A DNA stretch of 64,000 nucleotides from a virus. Below, piece by piece: positions 9,369-17,983 of this stretch; positions within the stretch are counted from its first letter, which is position 1, and each line of letters starts with the position of its first letter. The stretch covers positions 159,128 through 223,127 of the IMG/VR virus record IMGVR_UViG_3300032240_001991; one strand, given 5' to 3'. Made by a program: the position numbers and the translations under genes. A model generated the notes under the pieces. The model did no database searches. It worked only from the letters and a program-made list of their open reading frames with translations, and was not told the origin of the DNA.

Positions 9369-10148
9369 ATGCCATCATTTACACATTCCGGCAGTACCGG
9401 TGATACATTTAGTAGTTTAGCAGTAGTTAAATGCTTGGGTGGCGGCGACTTTTATCTAAGACTAAATTTTATGGATAAAGTTGCTCAGCTGATTGGCTGG
9501 GGTGGAGCAGGACGACATAGCGGTCGTATGACTCAACAAGACTTTGACTTTTTAGTTCCATTAATGGAAAAGCAAAGTTATCTAACAAAGTTTGATATCT
9601 GGCAAGGTGAACAAGTAGACTACGAACTAGAGAAAGCAGTATTTCATCATAATATCCCTGCATGGCCACGCAACTTTGCTAATCAATACGCTACAGCACT
9701 AGATTTAGATTTAGAAAAACATTTTAGAACTTTACAAATTGATCCGTATGTTGAAGTAGACAATCCAATATCTATACCTGGAAGACCTATTTGTATTTCT
9801 AGAAACCAATTCTATCACGAAGGTGAAGAAAATGTTGCTGAAGTTCCTGAGTGGGTTAACTGGATAGAACGTAACTTATTAGATCAGGCATTCTTTGTAG
9901 GATTACCCGAGGACCGCGATTGGTTTGAAAATACTATGAAAGTTAAGGTACACTATGTTCCAACTAGTGATGCACTTGAGCTAGCAAGATTAATTGCAGG
10001 ATCTAAGATGATGATTGCTAATCAAAGCATGCCGGGCACACTTGCATTGGGAATTGGAACCACATTATGGATTGAGACTAGAAAAAATACTCCGTTGGAT
10101 AACAACGAGATTCTTTATCCTTATCGTTCCAACGTGACGTATTTTTAA
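9369..10148 (+). CDS. GT9-like (heptosyltransferase-type) glycosyltransferase
   Basis: A 259-aa protein. The C-terminal half (FFVGLPEDRDWF, then ELARLIAGSKMMIANQSM and GTLALGIGTTLWIETRK) resembles the GT-B donor-binding half of ADP-heptose:LPS heptosyltransferases. The N-terminal domain is short for the family. It begins 2 nt after the upstream stop and continues the glycosyltransferase operon. The family match is from pattern only. Confidence 0.55.
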   Translation: MPSFTHSGSTGDTFSSLAVVKCLGGGDFYLRLNFMDKVAQLIGWGGAGRHSGRMTQQDFDFLVPLMEKQSYLTKFDIWQGEQVDYELEKAVFHHNIPAWPRNFANQYATALDLDLEKHFRTLQIDPYVEVDNPISIPGRPICISRNQFYHEGEENVAEVPEWVNWIERNLLDQAFFVGLPEDRDWFENTMKVKVHYVPTSDALELARLIAGSKMMIANQSMPGTLALGIGTTLWIETRKNTPLDNNEILYPYRSNVTYF

Positions 10149-10180
10149 TATAAAAATTCATCAATGGTGTTTATTTGACC

Positions 10181-10188
10181 AATAAATA
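10181..10188 (+). promoter_or_regulatory. Late-type promoter box
   Basis: AATAAATA lies 8 nt before the ATG of the nucleotidyltransferase gene. Under T4 geometry the leader would be about 3 nt. Confidence 0.45.
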
Positions 10189-10196
10189 CCAACATT

Positions 10197-10925
10197 ATGT
10201 CAAAACCTAATATTCTTATACCTATGGCAGGATTAGGATCCAGATTCCTGATGAAGGGATTTAGTATCCCAAAACCCTTGATTGATATCAATGGTACTCC
10301 TATGATTATTAAAGCCATTAGGAGCCTTGGGATAGAAAATGCAACTTACCTATTTGTAATATCAAAAAATGCTTATACTGAACATATTAAAAAAGAAATA
10401 TCGGATTCAGTAAATTCTCAATTTATAGAAATTGACTATTTGACAGAAGGCCCTGCTTGTTCAGCTCTTCTTTTTGAATCACAGATTGATAATGACCAAG
10501 AACTTATTGTTGCTAATTGCGATCAGATTATGGAATGGAACGCAGAATCATTTTTGCTTAATGTTCGGCAATATGACGGTGCAGTTGTTACATATCATGA
10601 AACTACCGATAAAAATAGCTATGCTAGAATTGATGATAGAGGATATGTAGTTAGTATTAAAGAAAAACAGGTAATAAGCAACATATCATTAAATGGTGTC
10701 CACTATTGGAAAAAAGGTCGCTATTTCGTAGAAAGTGTTAAAAAAATGATTGAGATGGACGATCGAGCACCCAACGGCGAATTTTACGTAGGCCCTACTT
10801 ACAACTACATGATACAAGAAGGTAAAAAGGTAGGAATTTATCATATCCCAAATCAGATGCATCATGCCGTGGGTGTTCCCGAAGATCTTCAAAAGTATAT
10901 TAATCACGAGAGAAATAAAAAATGA
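10197..10925 (+). CDS. Sugar-phosphate nucleotidyltransferase
   Basis: A 242-aa NTP_transferase-family enzyme, which activates a sugar 1-phosphate to an NDP-sugar. ILIPMAGLGSRFLMKG is the GxGxRF nucleotide loop, PKPLIDINGTPMI carries the catalytic Lys region and VANCDQIMEW is the metal-binding acidic segment. The C-terminus is short, without a hexapeptide-repeat domain. The last codons overlap the RuBisCO-like gene by 4 nt, so the two are likely co-translated. Confidence 0.8.
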   Translation: MSKPNILIPMAGLGSRFLMKGFSIPKPLIDINGTPMIIKAIRSLGIENATYLFVISKNAYTEHIKKEISDSVNSQFIEIDYLTEGPACSALLFESQIDNDQELIVANCDQIMEWNAESFLLNVRQYDGAVVTYHETTDKNSYARIDDRGYVVSIKEKQVISNISLNGVHYWKKGRYFVESVKKMIEMDDRAPNGEFYVGPTYNYMIQEGKKVGIYHIPNQMHHAVGVPEDLQKYINHERNKK

Positions 10926-12115
10926 AATTTTTTAGAGATAGATCAGAGATAAAAACTGATCAATATTTTATTGCTACTTTTCAAATGTCAAGCTCTAAAT
11001 CACTTAAAGCAGCTGCATGGGATTTAGCTATAGGACAAAGTGTAGGAAATCCTCATGTGAGAAATCGCTGGGAAAATGATGAGTTGTTTGAAAAGCATAG
11101 TTGTATTATTTTAGGTGATGAAAACTATTTAGAAACACTTAAAGCGGGTCTAGTGGAAATTGCGTATCCTGTAGAAAATACTGATTGGGACACTGACGGT
11201 ATTTCTCATTTGCTTTGCCAGGTTATGGGAGGTCATGTTGATATTGACATTATTACTAGTTGTCGTTTAGTTAAACTTGAACTTCCTAGTACTGTTACAA
11301 ACCATTTCTTTGGCCCTAAATACGGATTTTCTGGAATACGTAAATTAACTGGACAATATAATAAACCACTGTTTGGCGCAATCATTAAACCTAAAACTGG
11401 AATGAGGCCCGAAGTTTTACTAGAAATGGTTAAAGAATTAGTAGACGGCGGTGTTGATTTTATTAAAGAGGACGAAATTATGAGTAGTCCTTCTTTTTGT
11501 CCATTATATCGTAGAGTAGACTTAATTTCAAATTATCTAGCAAAACAGAGTCGTAAGATCGTATTCTGTCATACTATTAATTGCGATCCTCATATACTTA
11601 TGGATCGTGTAAAAATAATACATCAGCTAGGCGGAACAGGTGTGCATATTAATGTATGGAGCGGATTAGGTTCTTATAATAGTATTAGAAAATTAGACTT
11701 ACCTTTATTCCTACATTTTCAAAAGAGTGGTGATAGAACATTTACTGACGCCAGTCATAGATTTAGCATCGCATGGCCAGTTATCTGCCAGTTAGCTACA
11801 CTTATGGGTGTAGACACAATTCAAGCAGGTATGATTGGAGGGTACAGCAACGACGACGAAGTTGAACTAAGGCAGTCATTGGAAATTTTAAGGAAAGGAA
11901 ATACCGTTCCTGCATTAAGTTGCGGAATGCATCCTGGGCTAGTTAACCATGTGTCTGATCTTGTTGGTGTAGATTTTATGGCCAATGTTGGCGGAGCTGT
12001 TCACGGACACCCTGGCGGAACTATTGCAGGGGCACGCGCAATGAGACAGGCAATTGACAAAACTTTTGAATCAGAGTATCACGAAGCAATTAACAAATGG
12101 GGACTAATAAAATGA
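10922..12115 (+). CDS. RuBisCO-like protein (form IV type)
   Basis: A 397-aa protein of the RuBisCO large-subunit superfamily. GAIIKPKTGMRPE matches the KPK active-site strand (Lys156, Lys158), GGVDFIKEDE has the carbamylated-Lys/Asp/Glu metal site (Lys182, Asp184, Glu185), and GGAVHGHPGGTIAGARA matches the C-terminal phosphate-binding loop. Form I substrate residues are not kept: the HIHRA segment reads LHFQKSG and the loop-6 Lys region reads QAGMIGGYSNDD. Real carboxylation is therefore unlikely and a form IV function is more plausible (enolase, isomerase or decarboxylase, as in MtnW or the apiose-pathway OiaX). It is coupled to a nucleotidyltransferase and a methyltransferase by 4-nt overlaps. 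Confidence 0.85.
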   Translation: MKFFRDRSEIKTDQYFIATFQMSSSKSLKAAAWDLAIGQSVGNPHVRNRWENDELFEKHSCIILGDENYLETLKAGLVEIAYPVENTDWDTDGISHLLCQVMGGHVDIDIITSCRLVKLELPSTVTNHFFGPKYGFSGIRKLTGQYNKPLFGAIIKPKTGMRPEVLLEMVKELVDGGVDFIKEDEIMSSPSFCPLYRRVDLISNYLAKQSRKIVFCHTINCDPHILMDRVKIIHQLGGTGVHINVWSGLGSYNSIRKLDLPLFLHFQKSGDRTFTDASHRFSIAWPVICQLATLMGVDTIQAGMIGGYSNDDEVELRQSLEILRKGNTVPALSCGMHPGLVNHVSDLVGVDFMANVGGAVHGHPGGTIAGARAMRQAIDKTFESEYHEAINKWGLIK

Positions 12116-12795
12116 ATCGTATAGAAGACTTACCTTTTAAATTTAATTTTAGAGGAGACTCGCCAACCATTTATCAAATGGATGTTAACCAGATGAAATG
12201 GAGAGAGGACCTATCCTTTGAAATAAGATTTCACGACGAGAGGGATGATCGAGATTTTCCTTTTCAATGGCCTGCAAATCCTACAGCTGAAGTTACCGAA
12301 TGTAACCGATCTGCATTATTAACCAAATTTCTTAAAGTTCGAGATAATGCTAAAGCAATTTTAGAAATAGGTATTTGTAGAAATGCAGGAGATTCTTTTA
12401 CCCATGTTTTTTTAAAGAATAAAAAGCCTGAAACTATATACGTAGGTATTGATTTAGATGATAAAAGTTTTCTAAATGATCAAAGTAAAAACATACATAC
12501 AATTCGAGGAACTAGTTCAAGTGTTTTAAAAAACATGAGAACTTGTTACGACCTAGGTATTAAAGAATTTGATTTTATTTTTATTGATGGGTGGCATAGC
12601 GTAAATCAGGTTTTAATTGATTGGGAATATACTCGTTGGCTATCTAAAGACGGAATAGTTGGATTTCATGACACTTCTATGCATCCCGGTCCTCAAAGAT
12701 TTGTAGCAGCATTAAATCATAATAAATGGAATGTTGAACAAAACGCCTGTTACGAAGATTTTGGAATTGGGTTTGCTTGGAAAAAATCTAATTAA
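12112..12795 (+). CDS. Class I SAM-dependent methyltransferase (Methyltransf_24 type)
   Basis: About 227 aa. ILEIGICRNAGDSFTHV is the SAM-binding motif I, and DFIFIDGWHSVNQVLIDW is the acidic motif with the His typical of CmcI/Methyltransf_24 proteins. The start at 12112 forms an ATGA overlap with the RuBisCO-like gene; an in-frame ATG 15 nt upstream is possible but less likely. It presumably methylates a sugar in the local glycan pathway. Confidence 0.75.
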   Translation: MNRIEDLPFKFNFRGDSPTIYQMDVNQMKWREDLSFEIRFHDERDDRDFPFQWPANPTAEVTECNRSALLTKFLKVRDNAKAILEIGICRNAGDSFTHVFLKNKKPETIYVGIDLDDKSFLNDQSKNIHTIRGTSSSVLKNMRTCYDLGIKEFDFIFIDGWHSVNQVLIDWEYTRWLSKDGIVGFHDTSMHPGPQRFVAALNHNKWNVEQNACYEDFGIGFAWKKSN

Positions 12796-12803
12796 ATAAA
12801 AGA

Positions 12804-13544
12804 ATGAAAACTGCAATGCTACTTTCTGGAATGCCAAGATTTAGTGTAGAATTTGATTCTACACTAGAGTATCTCGTAAACAGCGATATTGATGTTTATA
12901 TTGCATTTTGGAAAGAGAACTCTATTAAAGATCCAAAAGTTTCTCCTAATTGGCAGGAAGTAGAAACTGAACAAGACGTCCGTGATCTAATGGAACCTTA
13001 TCTGCCAGAAAGATATAAAATTAAGCACGTTGAATTGGTAGATCCTTTTGATTTTTGGGCTACCCCTCAAGACTACACTCCAATGAATAGTAGTCCCTTT
13101 AATACATGGCAGCAATATAATATTTTAAAAATCTGCGATCAACGTCGTAAAGAAAGTGGTATTATATATGACCTAGTGATACGAGGTCGGCCCGATGTAG
13201 GTATTGACCATTATCTTGATTTATCTTTGATTTTAGATATTTTAAAAAAGAACCCAACAACAATTATTACTCCGGATAATTATAGATGCGGATATCCTCC
13301 AGAGGGATTTTGTGATCAGTTTGCTATTGGATTGCCTCTCACTATGACTACGTATTGCGAAGCTGTATACTATTACGATGAATTGTATAATCAAGGAATT
13401 TTTTATAATCCTGAATGTTTATTACAATCAGTACTTGATAGGCATGGAATTATATATCCTAAAGCTAGCTTTGAAGTTAAAAGAGGCGGATACTGGCAAC
13501 CTATAGAACACGGAAGATGGGCTGAATTAAAAATAAAAAGGTAA
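12804..13544 (+). CDS. SGxPRF-family glycosyltransferase-like protein, copy 1
   Basis: A 246-aa protein that starts MKTAMLLSGMPRF and contains YDLVIRGRPDVGID and FCDQFAIGLPLTM. Three paralogues lie in this window (13554, 16717 minus, 42650), all with the N-terminal MK(T/V)A...SG.PRF and an internal YDLVIR.R.D segment. The layout suggests a GT-like nucleotide-sugar enzyme, but I cannot name the family with certainty. An AATTAAATA-type box sits just upstream of the ATG. Confidence 0.6.
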   Translation: MKTAMLLSGMPRFSVEFDSTLEYLVNSDIDVYIAFWKENSIKDPKVSPNWQEVETEQDVRDLMEPYLPERYKIKHVELVDPFDFWATPQDYTPMNSSPFNTWQQYNILKICDQRRKESGIIYDLVIRGRPDVGIDHYLDLSLILDILKKNPTTIITPDNYRCGYPPEGFCDQFAIGLPLTMTTYCEAVYYYDELYNQGIFYNPECLLQSVLDRHGIIYPKASFEVKRGGYWQPIEHGRWAELKIKR

Positions 13545-13553
13545 AAATAAAAA

Positions 13554-14366
13554 ATGAAAACTGCAATGATACTTTCGGGATTTCCTCGATTTAATGAATA
13601 CTTTGATCTTAATTTTCAAAGTTTGCTAAACAGCGACTTTGAGTGGTACATAGTTTTATGGAAGGGCGACTATTCTAATGACGTTAAAATTCCAGCTAAC
13701 TGGTCAGCTGTTAGAGATGAGCAAGATGCCCGAGATCTTTTAGAACCAAATTTTCCTGCTAACCATAAAATAAAACATTTAGAATTAGTAGATATAGAAA
13801 CTTGCCCTCCTATGCCAAGAGAAAAGTATGAAAATGTCTGCTACCATCCTATATCTGCGGTATGGGGACAACATGTGTTATTAAAAAAATGTGGTGAAGC
13901 TTTAGAAAGATCTGATACAGAATACGATCTAGTTATAAGAACAAGAAGCGATATTGGCATCGATAAAACTTTAAATCTAGAGATGGTAGTAAAATATTTA
14001 AAAGATTACTCAAATGTGTTATTGACCCCCGACACTCATAGATACGGCCATTGGTGGAATCCAGATGCTCCGTTTCCTTTCTGTGATCAATTTGCGATGG
14101 GACTTTACAACGTTATGTTAAAATATTGTAAACAGGTAGACCTTTACGAAAGTTTATACGACAAAGGAGTTCCGTATGGCCCAGAAATGATGGCGGCGTC
14201 GGCTATGCGAGAATATGGATTTGCATGGCCGTATACCGGATTTAATTTAATGAGAAATCACGAATGGTGGGACGACGGACTTCGTGTTGACGATGCCAGG
14301 TACGCTCCTTTTGGTAAATGGGCTGAAACAACAGTTAAAAGATTAGTTGACAACGAAGATAAATAA
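13554..14366 (+). CDS. SGxPRF-family glycosyltransferase-like protein, copy 2
   Basis: A 270-aa tandem paralogue of the preceding product, starting MKTAMILSGFPRF with YDLVIRTRSDIGID and FCDQFAMGLYNVM. Both copies carry the near-identical ...RDL(M/L)EP linker in the N-terminal third. The tandem arrangement and shared start context indicate duplication. The function is inferred only from the glycan neighbourhood. Confidence 0.6.
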   Translation: MKTAMILSGFPRFNEYFDLNFQSLLNSDFEWYIVLWKGDYSNDVKIPANWSAVRDEQDARDLLEPNFPANHKIKHLELVDIETCPPMPREKYENVCYHPISAVWGQHVLLKKCGEALERSDTEYDLVIRTRSDIGIDKTLNLEMVVKYLKDYSNVLLTPDTHRYGHWWNPDAPFPFCDQFAMGLYNVMLKYCKQVDLYESLYDKGVPYGPEMMAASAMREYGFAWPYTGFNLMRNHEWWDDGLRVDDARYAPFGKWAETTVKRLVDNEDK

Positions 14367-14407
14367 ACATATAATACAACCATACTTAAGGAGTATTAGA
14401 TTACATC

Positions 14408-14539
14408 ATGTCTAAGTCGTATAAACAACATTATTGCACACCAGCCAAGATGGGCATGCCCACCTTTTGGTTTGCAATTAATAGTCTGTCGTATGATCGC
14501 GGACAGGAACCTAAGGGGTCTACTAAGCGGGAAAGTTAA
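14408..14539 (+). CDS. Small protein of unknown function (43 aa)
   Basis: A short frame starts MSKSYKQHYCTPAKMGMP and ends KGSTKRES. An AAGGAG ribosome site lies about 20 nt upstream, a little far. It sits alone between a glycosyltransferase and a strong terminator, which supports expression of this interval. No known family is recognised. Confidence 0.5.
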   Translation: MSKSYKQHYCTPAKMGMPTFWFAINSLSYDRGQEPKGSTKRES

Positions 14540-14567
14540 TTAACATAACATACCCAAAAAGCTTTTA

Positions 14568-14600
14568 AGACCCTAGGATTAAAAACCCTGGGGTTTTTTG
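14568..14600 (+). terminator. Rho-independent terminator
   Basis: ACCCTAGG (14570-14577) pairs with CCTGGGGT (14587-14594) with one G-U, followed by TTTTTT. It ends the glycosyltransferase/small-protein unit. Confidence 0.8.
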
Positions 14601-14604
14601 TTTT

Positions 14605-14722
14605 TAACAGTGTGAAAATGAGGTAACGAGGACCTCGCGGTGCACTATAAACATGCCGCAAACGGGCGGAACCGGGGAATAAAATCTGTGGTGAAAACAC
14701 AGAGAGTCAGAACCGACAGTTA
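14605..14722 (+). ncRNA. Possible structured RNA or leader
   Basis: Between a terminator and the next gene lie several local hairpins: GAGGT/ACCTC, CCGC/GCGG with loop AAACG, and CTGTG/CACAG with loop GTGAAAA. GC content is higher than in the surroundings, and no frame is open through it. It could be a small RNA or a structured leader of the 14748 gene. No known riboswitch is recognised. Confidence 0.35.
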
Positions 14723-14729
14723 ATAAATA
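14722..14729 (+). promoter_or_regulatory. Late-type promoter box
   Basis: AATAAATA lies 18 nt before the ATG at 14748, with AGGAACAGGA between as the ribosome-binding region. Confidence 0.45.
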
Positions 14730-14747
14730 TAGGAACAGGAAATTAAA

Positions 14748-15062
14748 ATGCCAGCAACATACACTTGGTCTGTAATAAAAATAGAAGCAAACCGTGATTA
14801 CAACGGATATGAAAATGTAGTAAGAAGTGTTAACTGGATGTTAATAGCAGACTTAGACGGAAATAAAAAACCCCTTGCAGGACAAACAATATTAAGTGAT
14901 CCGTCAGATCCTTTTATTGAATTTTCGTTATTAACCGAGCAAGATGTGTTAAATTGGGTATTTCAGACAATAGGGCCAGATAAAAAAAATAAATTAGAAA
15001 CAATGTTGTCTGAATCTATAGTAGCTTCTCCTACGATAAATCTTCCTCTTCCTTGGATTTAA
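14748..15062 (+). CDS. Conserved phage protein of unknown function
   Basis: A 104-aa protein starting MPATYTWSVIKIEANRDYNG. The sequence looks like a compact beta-rich domain (MLIADLDGNKKPLAGQTIL, then DPSDPFIEF) of the kind seen in phage structural or accessory proteins. No signal peptide or membrane segment. It stands alone before a tRNA pair. Confidence 0.6.
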   Translation: MPATYTWSVIKIEANRDYNGYENVVRSVNWMLIADLDGNKKPLAGQTILSDPSDPFIEFSLLTEQDVLNWVFQTIGPDKKNKLETMLSESIVASPTINLPLPWI

Positions 15063-15067
15063 TTTTT

Positions 15068-15151
15068 GGGTAGCGAGTAGCATTGGCGACTACAGCTGAT
15101 TGTAAATCAGCCGCTTTGGCATACGGGGTTCGACTCCCTGGCTACCCACCA
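15068..15151 (+). tRNA. tRNA-Thr(UGU), copy 1
   Basis: Acceptor GGGTAGC/GCTACCC, anticodon loop TTGTAAA in a CTGA/TCAG stem, T-loop TTCGACT, discriminator A and encoded CCA. Confidence 0.9.
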
Positions 15152-15236
15152 GTCACGTGAACTGTGATGTGTAACACAGTATAATCAAACACGGCAGGAT
15201 TGGCAATGACCTGCTAAAATAAGCATGCTAGATGGT

Positions 15237-15312
15237 AGACATATGGTGTAACGGTAGCACGCACCCAATTTTTGGGCGCGCCGAGGTGAAGGTTCAACTC
15301 CTTCTATGTCGT
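15237..15312 (+). tRNA. tRNA-like, possibly Lys(UUU), degenerate
   Basis: The acceptor GACATA/TATGTC has only six pairs with an A-G mismatch at the end. The D-stem GTG/CAC and T-arm GAAGG-TTCAACT-CCTTC are good. The anticodon stem CACCC/GGGCG has one mismatch and the loop AATTTTT lacks U33. No CCA is encoded. It may be decayed or heavily modified. Confidence 0.5.
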
Positions 15313-15350
15313 GCGGATAACCATCAAATAAAAAACCGCACTTTTTAAAA

Positions 15351-15358
15351 AATAAATA
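15351..15358 (+). promoter_or_regulatory. Late-type promoter box
   Basis: AATAAATA lies 8 nt before the ATG at 15367. No Shine-Dalgarno sequence lies between. Confidence 0.45.
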
Positions 15359-15366
15359 TAGAAATT

Positions 15367-16473
15367 ATGATACTATTATCTAACGTTAAAATTACTAATA
15401 TTCCACTTTATCCTTCTCCTAATAGACATTTACTTCGAGGTAAACTTTTTACTAATCCAGACAGAATGGATATTTGGAAATATACGTTAGCAAGTTACGT
15501 TCCTTTAATGCCCCTCATAAGCAAAGTTATACTTTATATTGATCTAGCCACAACTGAATATGCAGGTCAGGAGCCCTTATTAGAGACTTATATAAGATCA
15601 TTATTTCCAGAAGATAAATTGATTCTTCGCTGGTATAGAAACAACAGTACCGCAGATTGGCGTAGATCGTGTGAAGAAGATGTTTTTCCAATAGACGATG
15701 ACTTAATCTTCAATCTAACAAACGATGATCATGTTTTTATTGATAAAAATTTAGATATCTTAAATGCGACTATAAACCATTTGACTAGGTGTGAAGATCC
15801 TTATGCGCAAATTATCTATAGCCATTGGCCAGAAGTTATACGACACGCAGCTAATAACGGATTTCAAATTTCAGAAGATTTAACATGTGTTTATGGCAGG
15901 TTTCGTTCTATTGAAAGTTTTGATATAGTTAAAAAAGAAAGATGGCGACACTACTGGTTTGACCATGACTTTGGAGAGGCTAATAATGTTTTTCGACCAG
16001 ATGAACATTTATGTGTTGCCGGAACTTTGCCACATGGTTCAACAGTTTTTTTTCCAATACGTGAATTGTCTAGGCACTTTGACGGATACGAATATGCTGG
16101 TGCTTTTATGAATTTAGCACCTCCATTAGATATTCCTCAAGGTTTCTTTGAAAAAAATATCAAAATAGCATACGGCTATTCTGATCTTAAAGAAGGTTAT
16201 ACCAATATAAATCCATCATATCCTTACTTTAAAGCATCTACTGGAATTGGAATGGATTATAGATTTTCTTTAGAAGATATTCCTGCTGCATGGTTTGATA
16301 GAATTAGCGAAATAAGTATAAACCCTAACGCCGACTTAGAATATTTAAAAAAGTGTCGTGATCAACTTTATTACGATATGGCGTGCGCCGATGCGCGAGG
16401 TCCGCATGTACAAGCAGTGACACATCCTTTCCCAAAAGAAATATTTAAAAATCAATTTTTATCAAAACAATAG
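15367..16473 (+). CDS. Putative glycosyltransferase or glycan-processing protein
   Basis: A 368-aa protein starting MILLSNVKITNIPLYPSPN. The FNLTNDDHVFIDKNLDIL stretch gives an acidic NDD segment after a beta-strand, compatible with a GT-A DxD site, and the middle (YSHWPEVIRHAANNG) is soluble and mixed. There are no membrane segments. The neighbourhood of surface-sugar genes supports a glycan role. I do not recognise a specific family. Confidence 0.45.
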   Translation: MILLSNVKITNIPLYPSPNRHLLRGKLFTNPDRMDIWKYTLASYVPLMPLISKVILYIDLATTEYAGQEPLLETYIRSLFPEDKLILRWYRNNSTADWRRSCEEDVFPIDDDLIFNLTNDDHVFIDKNLDILNATINHLTRCEDPYAQIIYSHWPEVIRHAANNGFQISEDLTCVYGRFRSIESFDIVKKERWRHYWFDHDFGEANNVFRPDEHLCVAGTLPHGSTVFFPIRELSRHFDGYEYAGAFMNLAPPLDIPQGFFEKNIKIAYGYSDLKEGYTNINPSYPYFKASTGIGMDYRFSLEDIPAAWFDRISEISINPNADLEYLKKCRDQLYYDMACADARGPHVQAVTHPFPKEIFKNQFLSKQ

Positions 16474-16478
16474 TTTAT

Positions 16479-16554
<76 letters not shown>

Positions 16555-16558
16555 ATTT

Positions 16559-16632
16559 GCCCAATTAGCTCAAAAGTAGAGCGCACGACTGATAATCGTA
16601 AGACGGAGGAGCGTTACCTCCATTGGGCACCA
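16559..16632 (+). tRNA. tRNA-Ile(GAU) with unusual T-loop
   Basis: Acceptor GCCCAAT/ATTGGGC, anticodon loop CTGATAA in ACGA/TCGT, encoded CCA. The T-stem GGAGG/CCTCC is perfect but its loop is AGCGTTA instead of the expected TTCRANY. Confidence 0.75.
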
Positions 16633-16638
16633 ATTTAT

Positions 16639-16713
16639 GGGTCTGTAACTCAGAGGCAGAGTAGCCGCCTCTTAAGCGGTAAGTCGAGATTTCAAAATTC
16701 TCCAGACCCACCA
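16639..16713 (+). tRNA. tRNA-Lys(CUU)
   Basis: Acceptor GGGTCTG/CAGACCC, anticodon loop CTCTTAA in GCCGC/GCGGT, discriminator A and encoded CCA. The T-loop reads TTCAAAA. It ends 3 nt before the convergent gene at 16717. Confidence 0.85.
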
Positions 16714-16716
16714 ATT

Positions 16717-17448
16717 TTACCAATTGCCAAAATTACCAATACCTATGTTGTAGTTAAATTGACTATCTGGTGTTTGAATGTTGTTTTTTAATAAGTGCCA
16801 TCCTAGCATACTTTCAGCGGTAATAGGGATTCCTTCTAGAGTATATTGATCAATGTAATCAAACACACTAGCATATTTGCTCATTGTATGGCTTTCGCCA
16901 ATAGCAAAATTATCGTTCACCGGATTTAAAGTTTGTCCTATGGGTACAAATCCTAATCTGCCATTTGACGGCATAATTAAAGATTCCATAGACTGTTGCT
17001 GTAGCCATTCTTTTGCTCGATCTAAATAAATGTCTCGATCAATGGTACCGTCGGCTCTGCTGCGTATTACTAAATCATATGCTCCAAAGATAGATTCGTA
17101 TTTTTCTCTTATTTGATTTACAGATTTAATTCCATTATACATGGTCCAAACATTCTTTGGATTAGCAATGTCCATTACATGATAGCATTTGTTACTATCA
17201 AACACTGGCATATTGACTATATCTAGGCTAGCTATAAAATGATTGTTTGGTAAACAGGATACTAACATTTGATATAGAGTTGATCGATCATTATTCCATT
17301 TTGGAGAAATTCTATTGTCGTGCTGGTGACTAGAACTCCATAAATAGAAGAACCAATCTACCTGATTATAATTTTTTAAATGACCTATTAAAGAATTAAA
17401 ATTTTCTGTAAATCGAGGAAGTCCAGAAACTATGATTGCAACTTTCAT
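16717..17448 (-). CDS. SGxPRF-family glycosyltransferase-like protein, copy 3
   Basis: A 243-aa protein starting MKVAIIVSGLPRF with YDLVIRSRADGTIDRDI. It is closest in layout to the 42650 gene product (both have QVDWFF(Y/H)LW early on). It is transcribed towards the tRNA cluster, and its start codon overlaps on the opposite strand with the start of the 17447 gene. An ATTAAATA box lies 5 nt upstream of its ATG. Confidence 0.6.
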   Translation of the reverse strand: MKVAIIVSGLPRFTENFNSLIGHLKNYNQVDWFFYLWSSSHQHDNRISPKWNNDRSTLYQMLVSCLPNNHFIASLDIVNMPVFDSNKCYHVMDIANPKNVWTMYNGIKSVNQIREKYESIFGAYDLVIRSRADGTIDRDIYLDRAKEWLQQQSMESLIMPSNGRLGFVPIGQTLNPVNDNFAIGESHTMSKYASVFDYIDQYTLEGIPITAESMLGWHLLKNNIQTPDSQFNYNIGIGNFGNW

Positions 17449-17980
17449 GAATCTATTTAATGGCTATACAAATAGTGTTGTAAAAAAATTCCAAGATAAG
17501 TTTGTTCAACCTATGGACTTACATTTTGATCCCAGTTTATTATTAGCAGAATATCTTAGAAGTAGACACATAGATAATGTACCAGACTATTACGATACTT
17601 GGGAAGCGTATAATCAAGGATTCCATAATCATCATATCGAGTATAATGCTCCTTACCTACAAGTAGTTTGCAAATTATTACAGCCTAAATTGAAATTTAA
17701 TTATGTTTTATACAGAACTATTCCTCCCCGTACAACCCTATCATGGCACACAGACCAAGATTGTGCCACATGGTCGTATCATATTCCTCTTATGACCAAT
17801 TCAGGGTGTTACTTTGCTACCGAAGTAAGCAATTACTCTTTAAGAAATTGTGGACAAATGTATAAAGTAAACACACAAATTTTACATACGTTTTTTAATG
17901 CTGGGAATGAACCCAGAGTTCACTTGCATTTTATCTATGATTTACAAGGTAGATACACTAGCGGGAAATTTCGTAGATAA
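17447..17980 (+). CDS. Aspartyl/asparaginyl beta-hydroxylase-like 2OG-Fe(II) oxygenase
   Basis: About 177 aa from MNLFNGYTNS (an ATG 15 nt upstream is the alternative). TLSWHTDQDCATWSYHIPL provides the HxD iron ligands and PRVHLHFIYDL provides the distal His/Arg region for iron and 2-oxoglutarate. Length suits a stand-alone Asp_Arg_Hydrox domain. The start lies head-to-head with the minus-strand gene, with their start codons overlapping. The substrate is unknown; a protein or glycan residue is possible. Confidence 0.7.
   Translation: MNLFNGYTNSVVKKFQDKFVQPMDLHFDPSLLLAEYLRSRHIDNVPDYYDTWEAYNQGFHNHHIEYNAPYLQVVCKLLQPKLKFNYVLYRTIPPRTTLSWHTDQDCATWSYHIPLMTNSGCYFATEVSNYSLRNCGQMYKVNTQILHTFFNAGNEPRVHLHFIYDLQGRYTSGKFRR
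17454..17461 (-). promoter_or_regulatory. Late-type promoter box
   Basis: Reads ATTAAATA on the minus strand, exactly 5 nt before the ATG at 17448, so a leaderless message is predicted. It lies inside the coding start of the opposite-strand gene. Confidence 0.5.
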
Positions 17981-17983
17981 TTT

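Noticed and set aside
10922-12115. Functional RuBisCO for carbon fixation
   Set aside because: Substrate-binding residues and the loop-6 Lys are not conserved and no phosphoribulokinase is seen, so a form IV-type role is more plausible.
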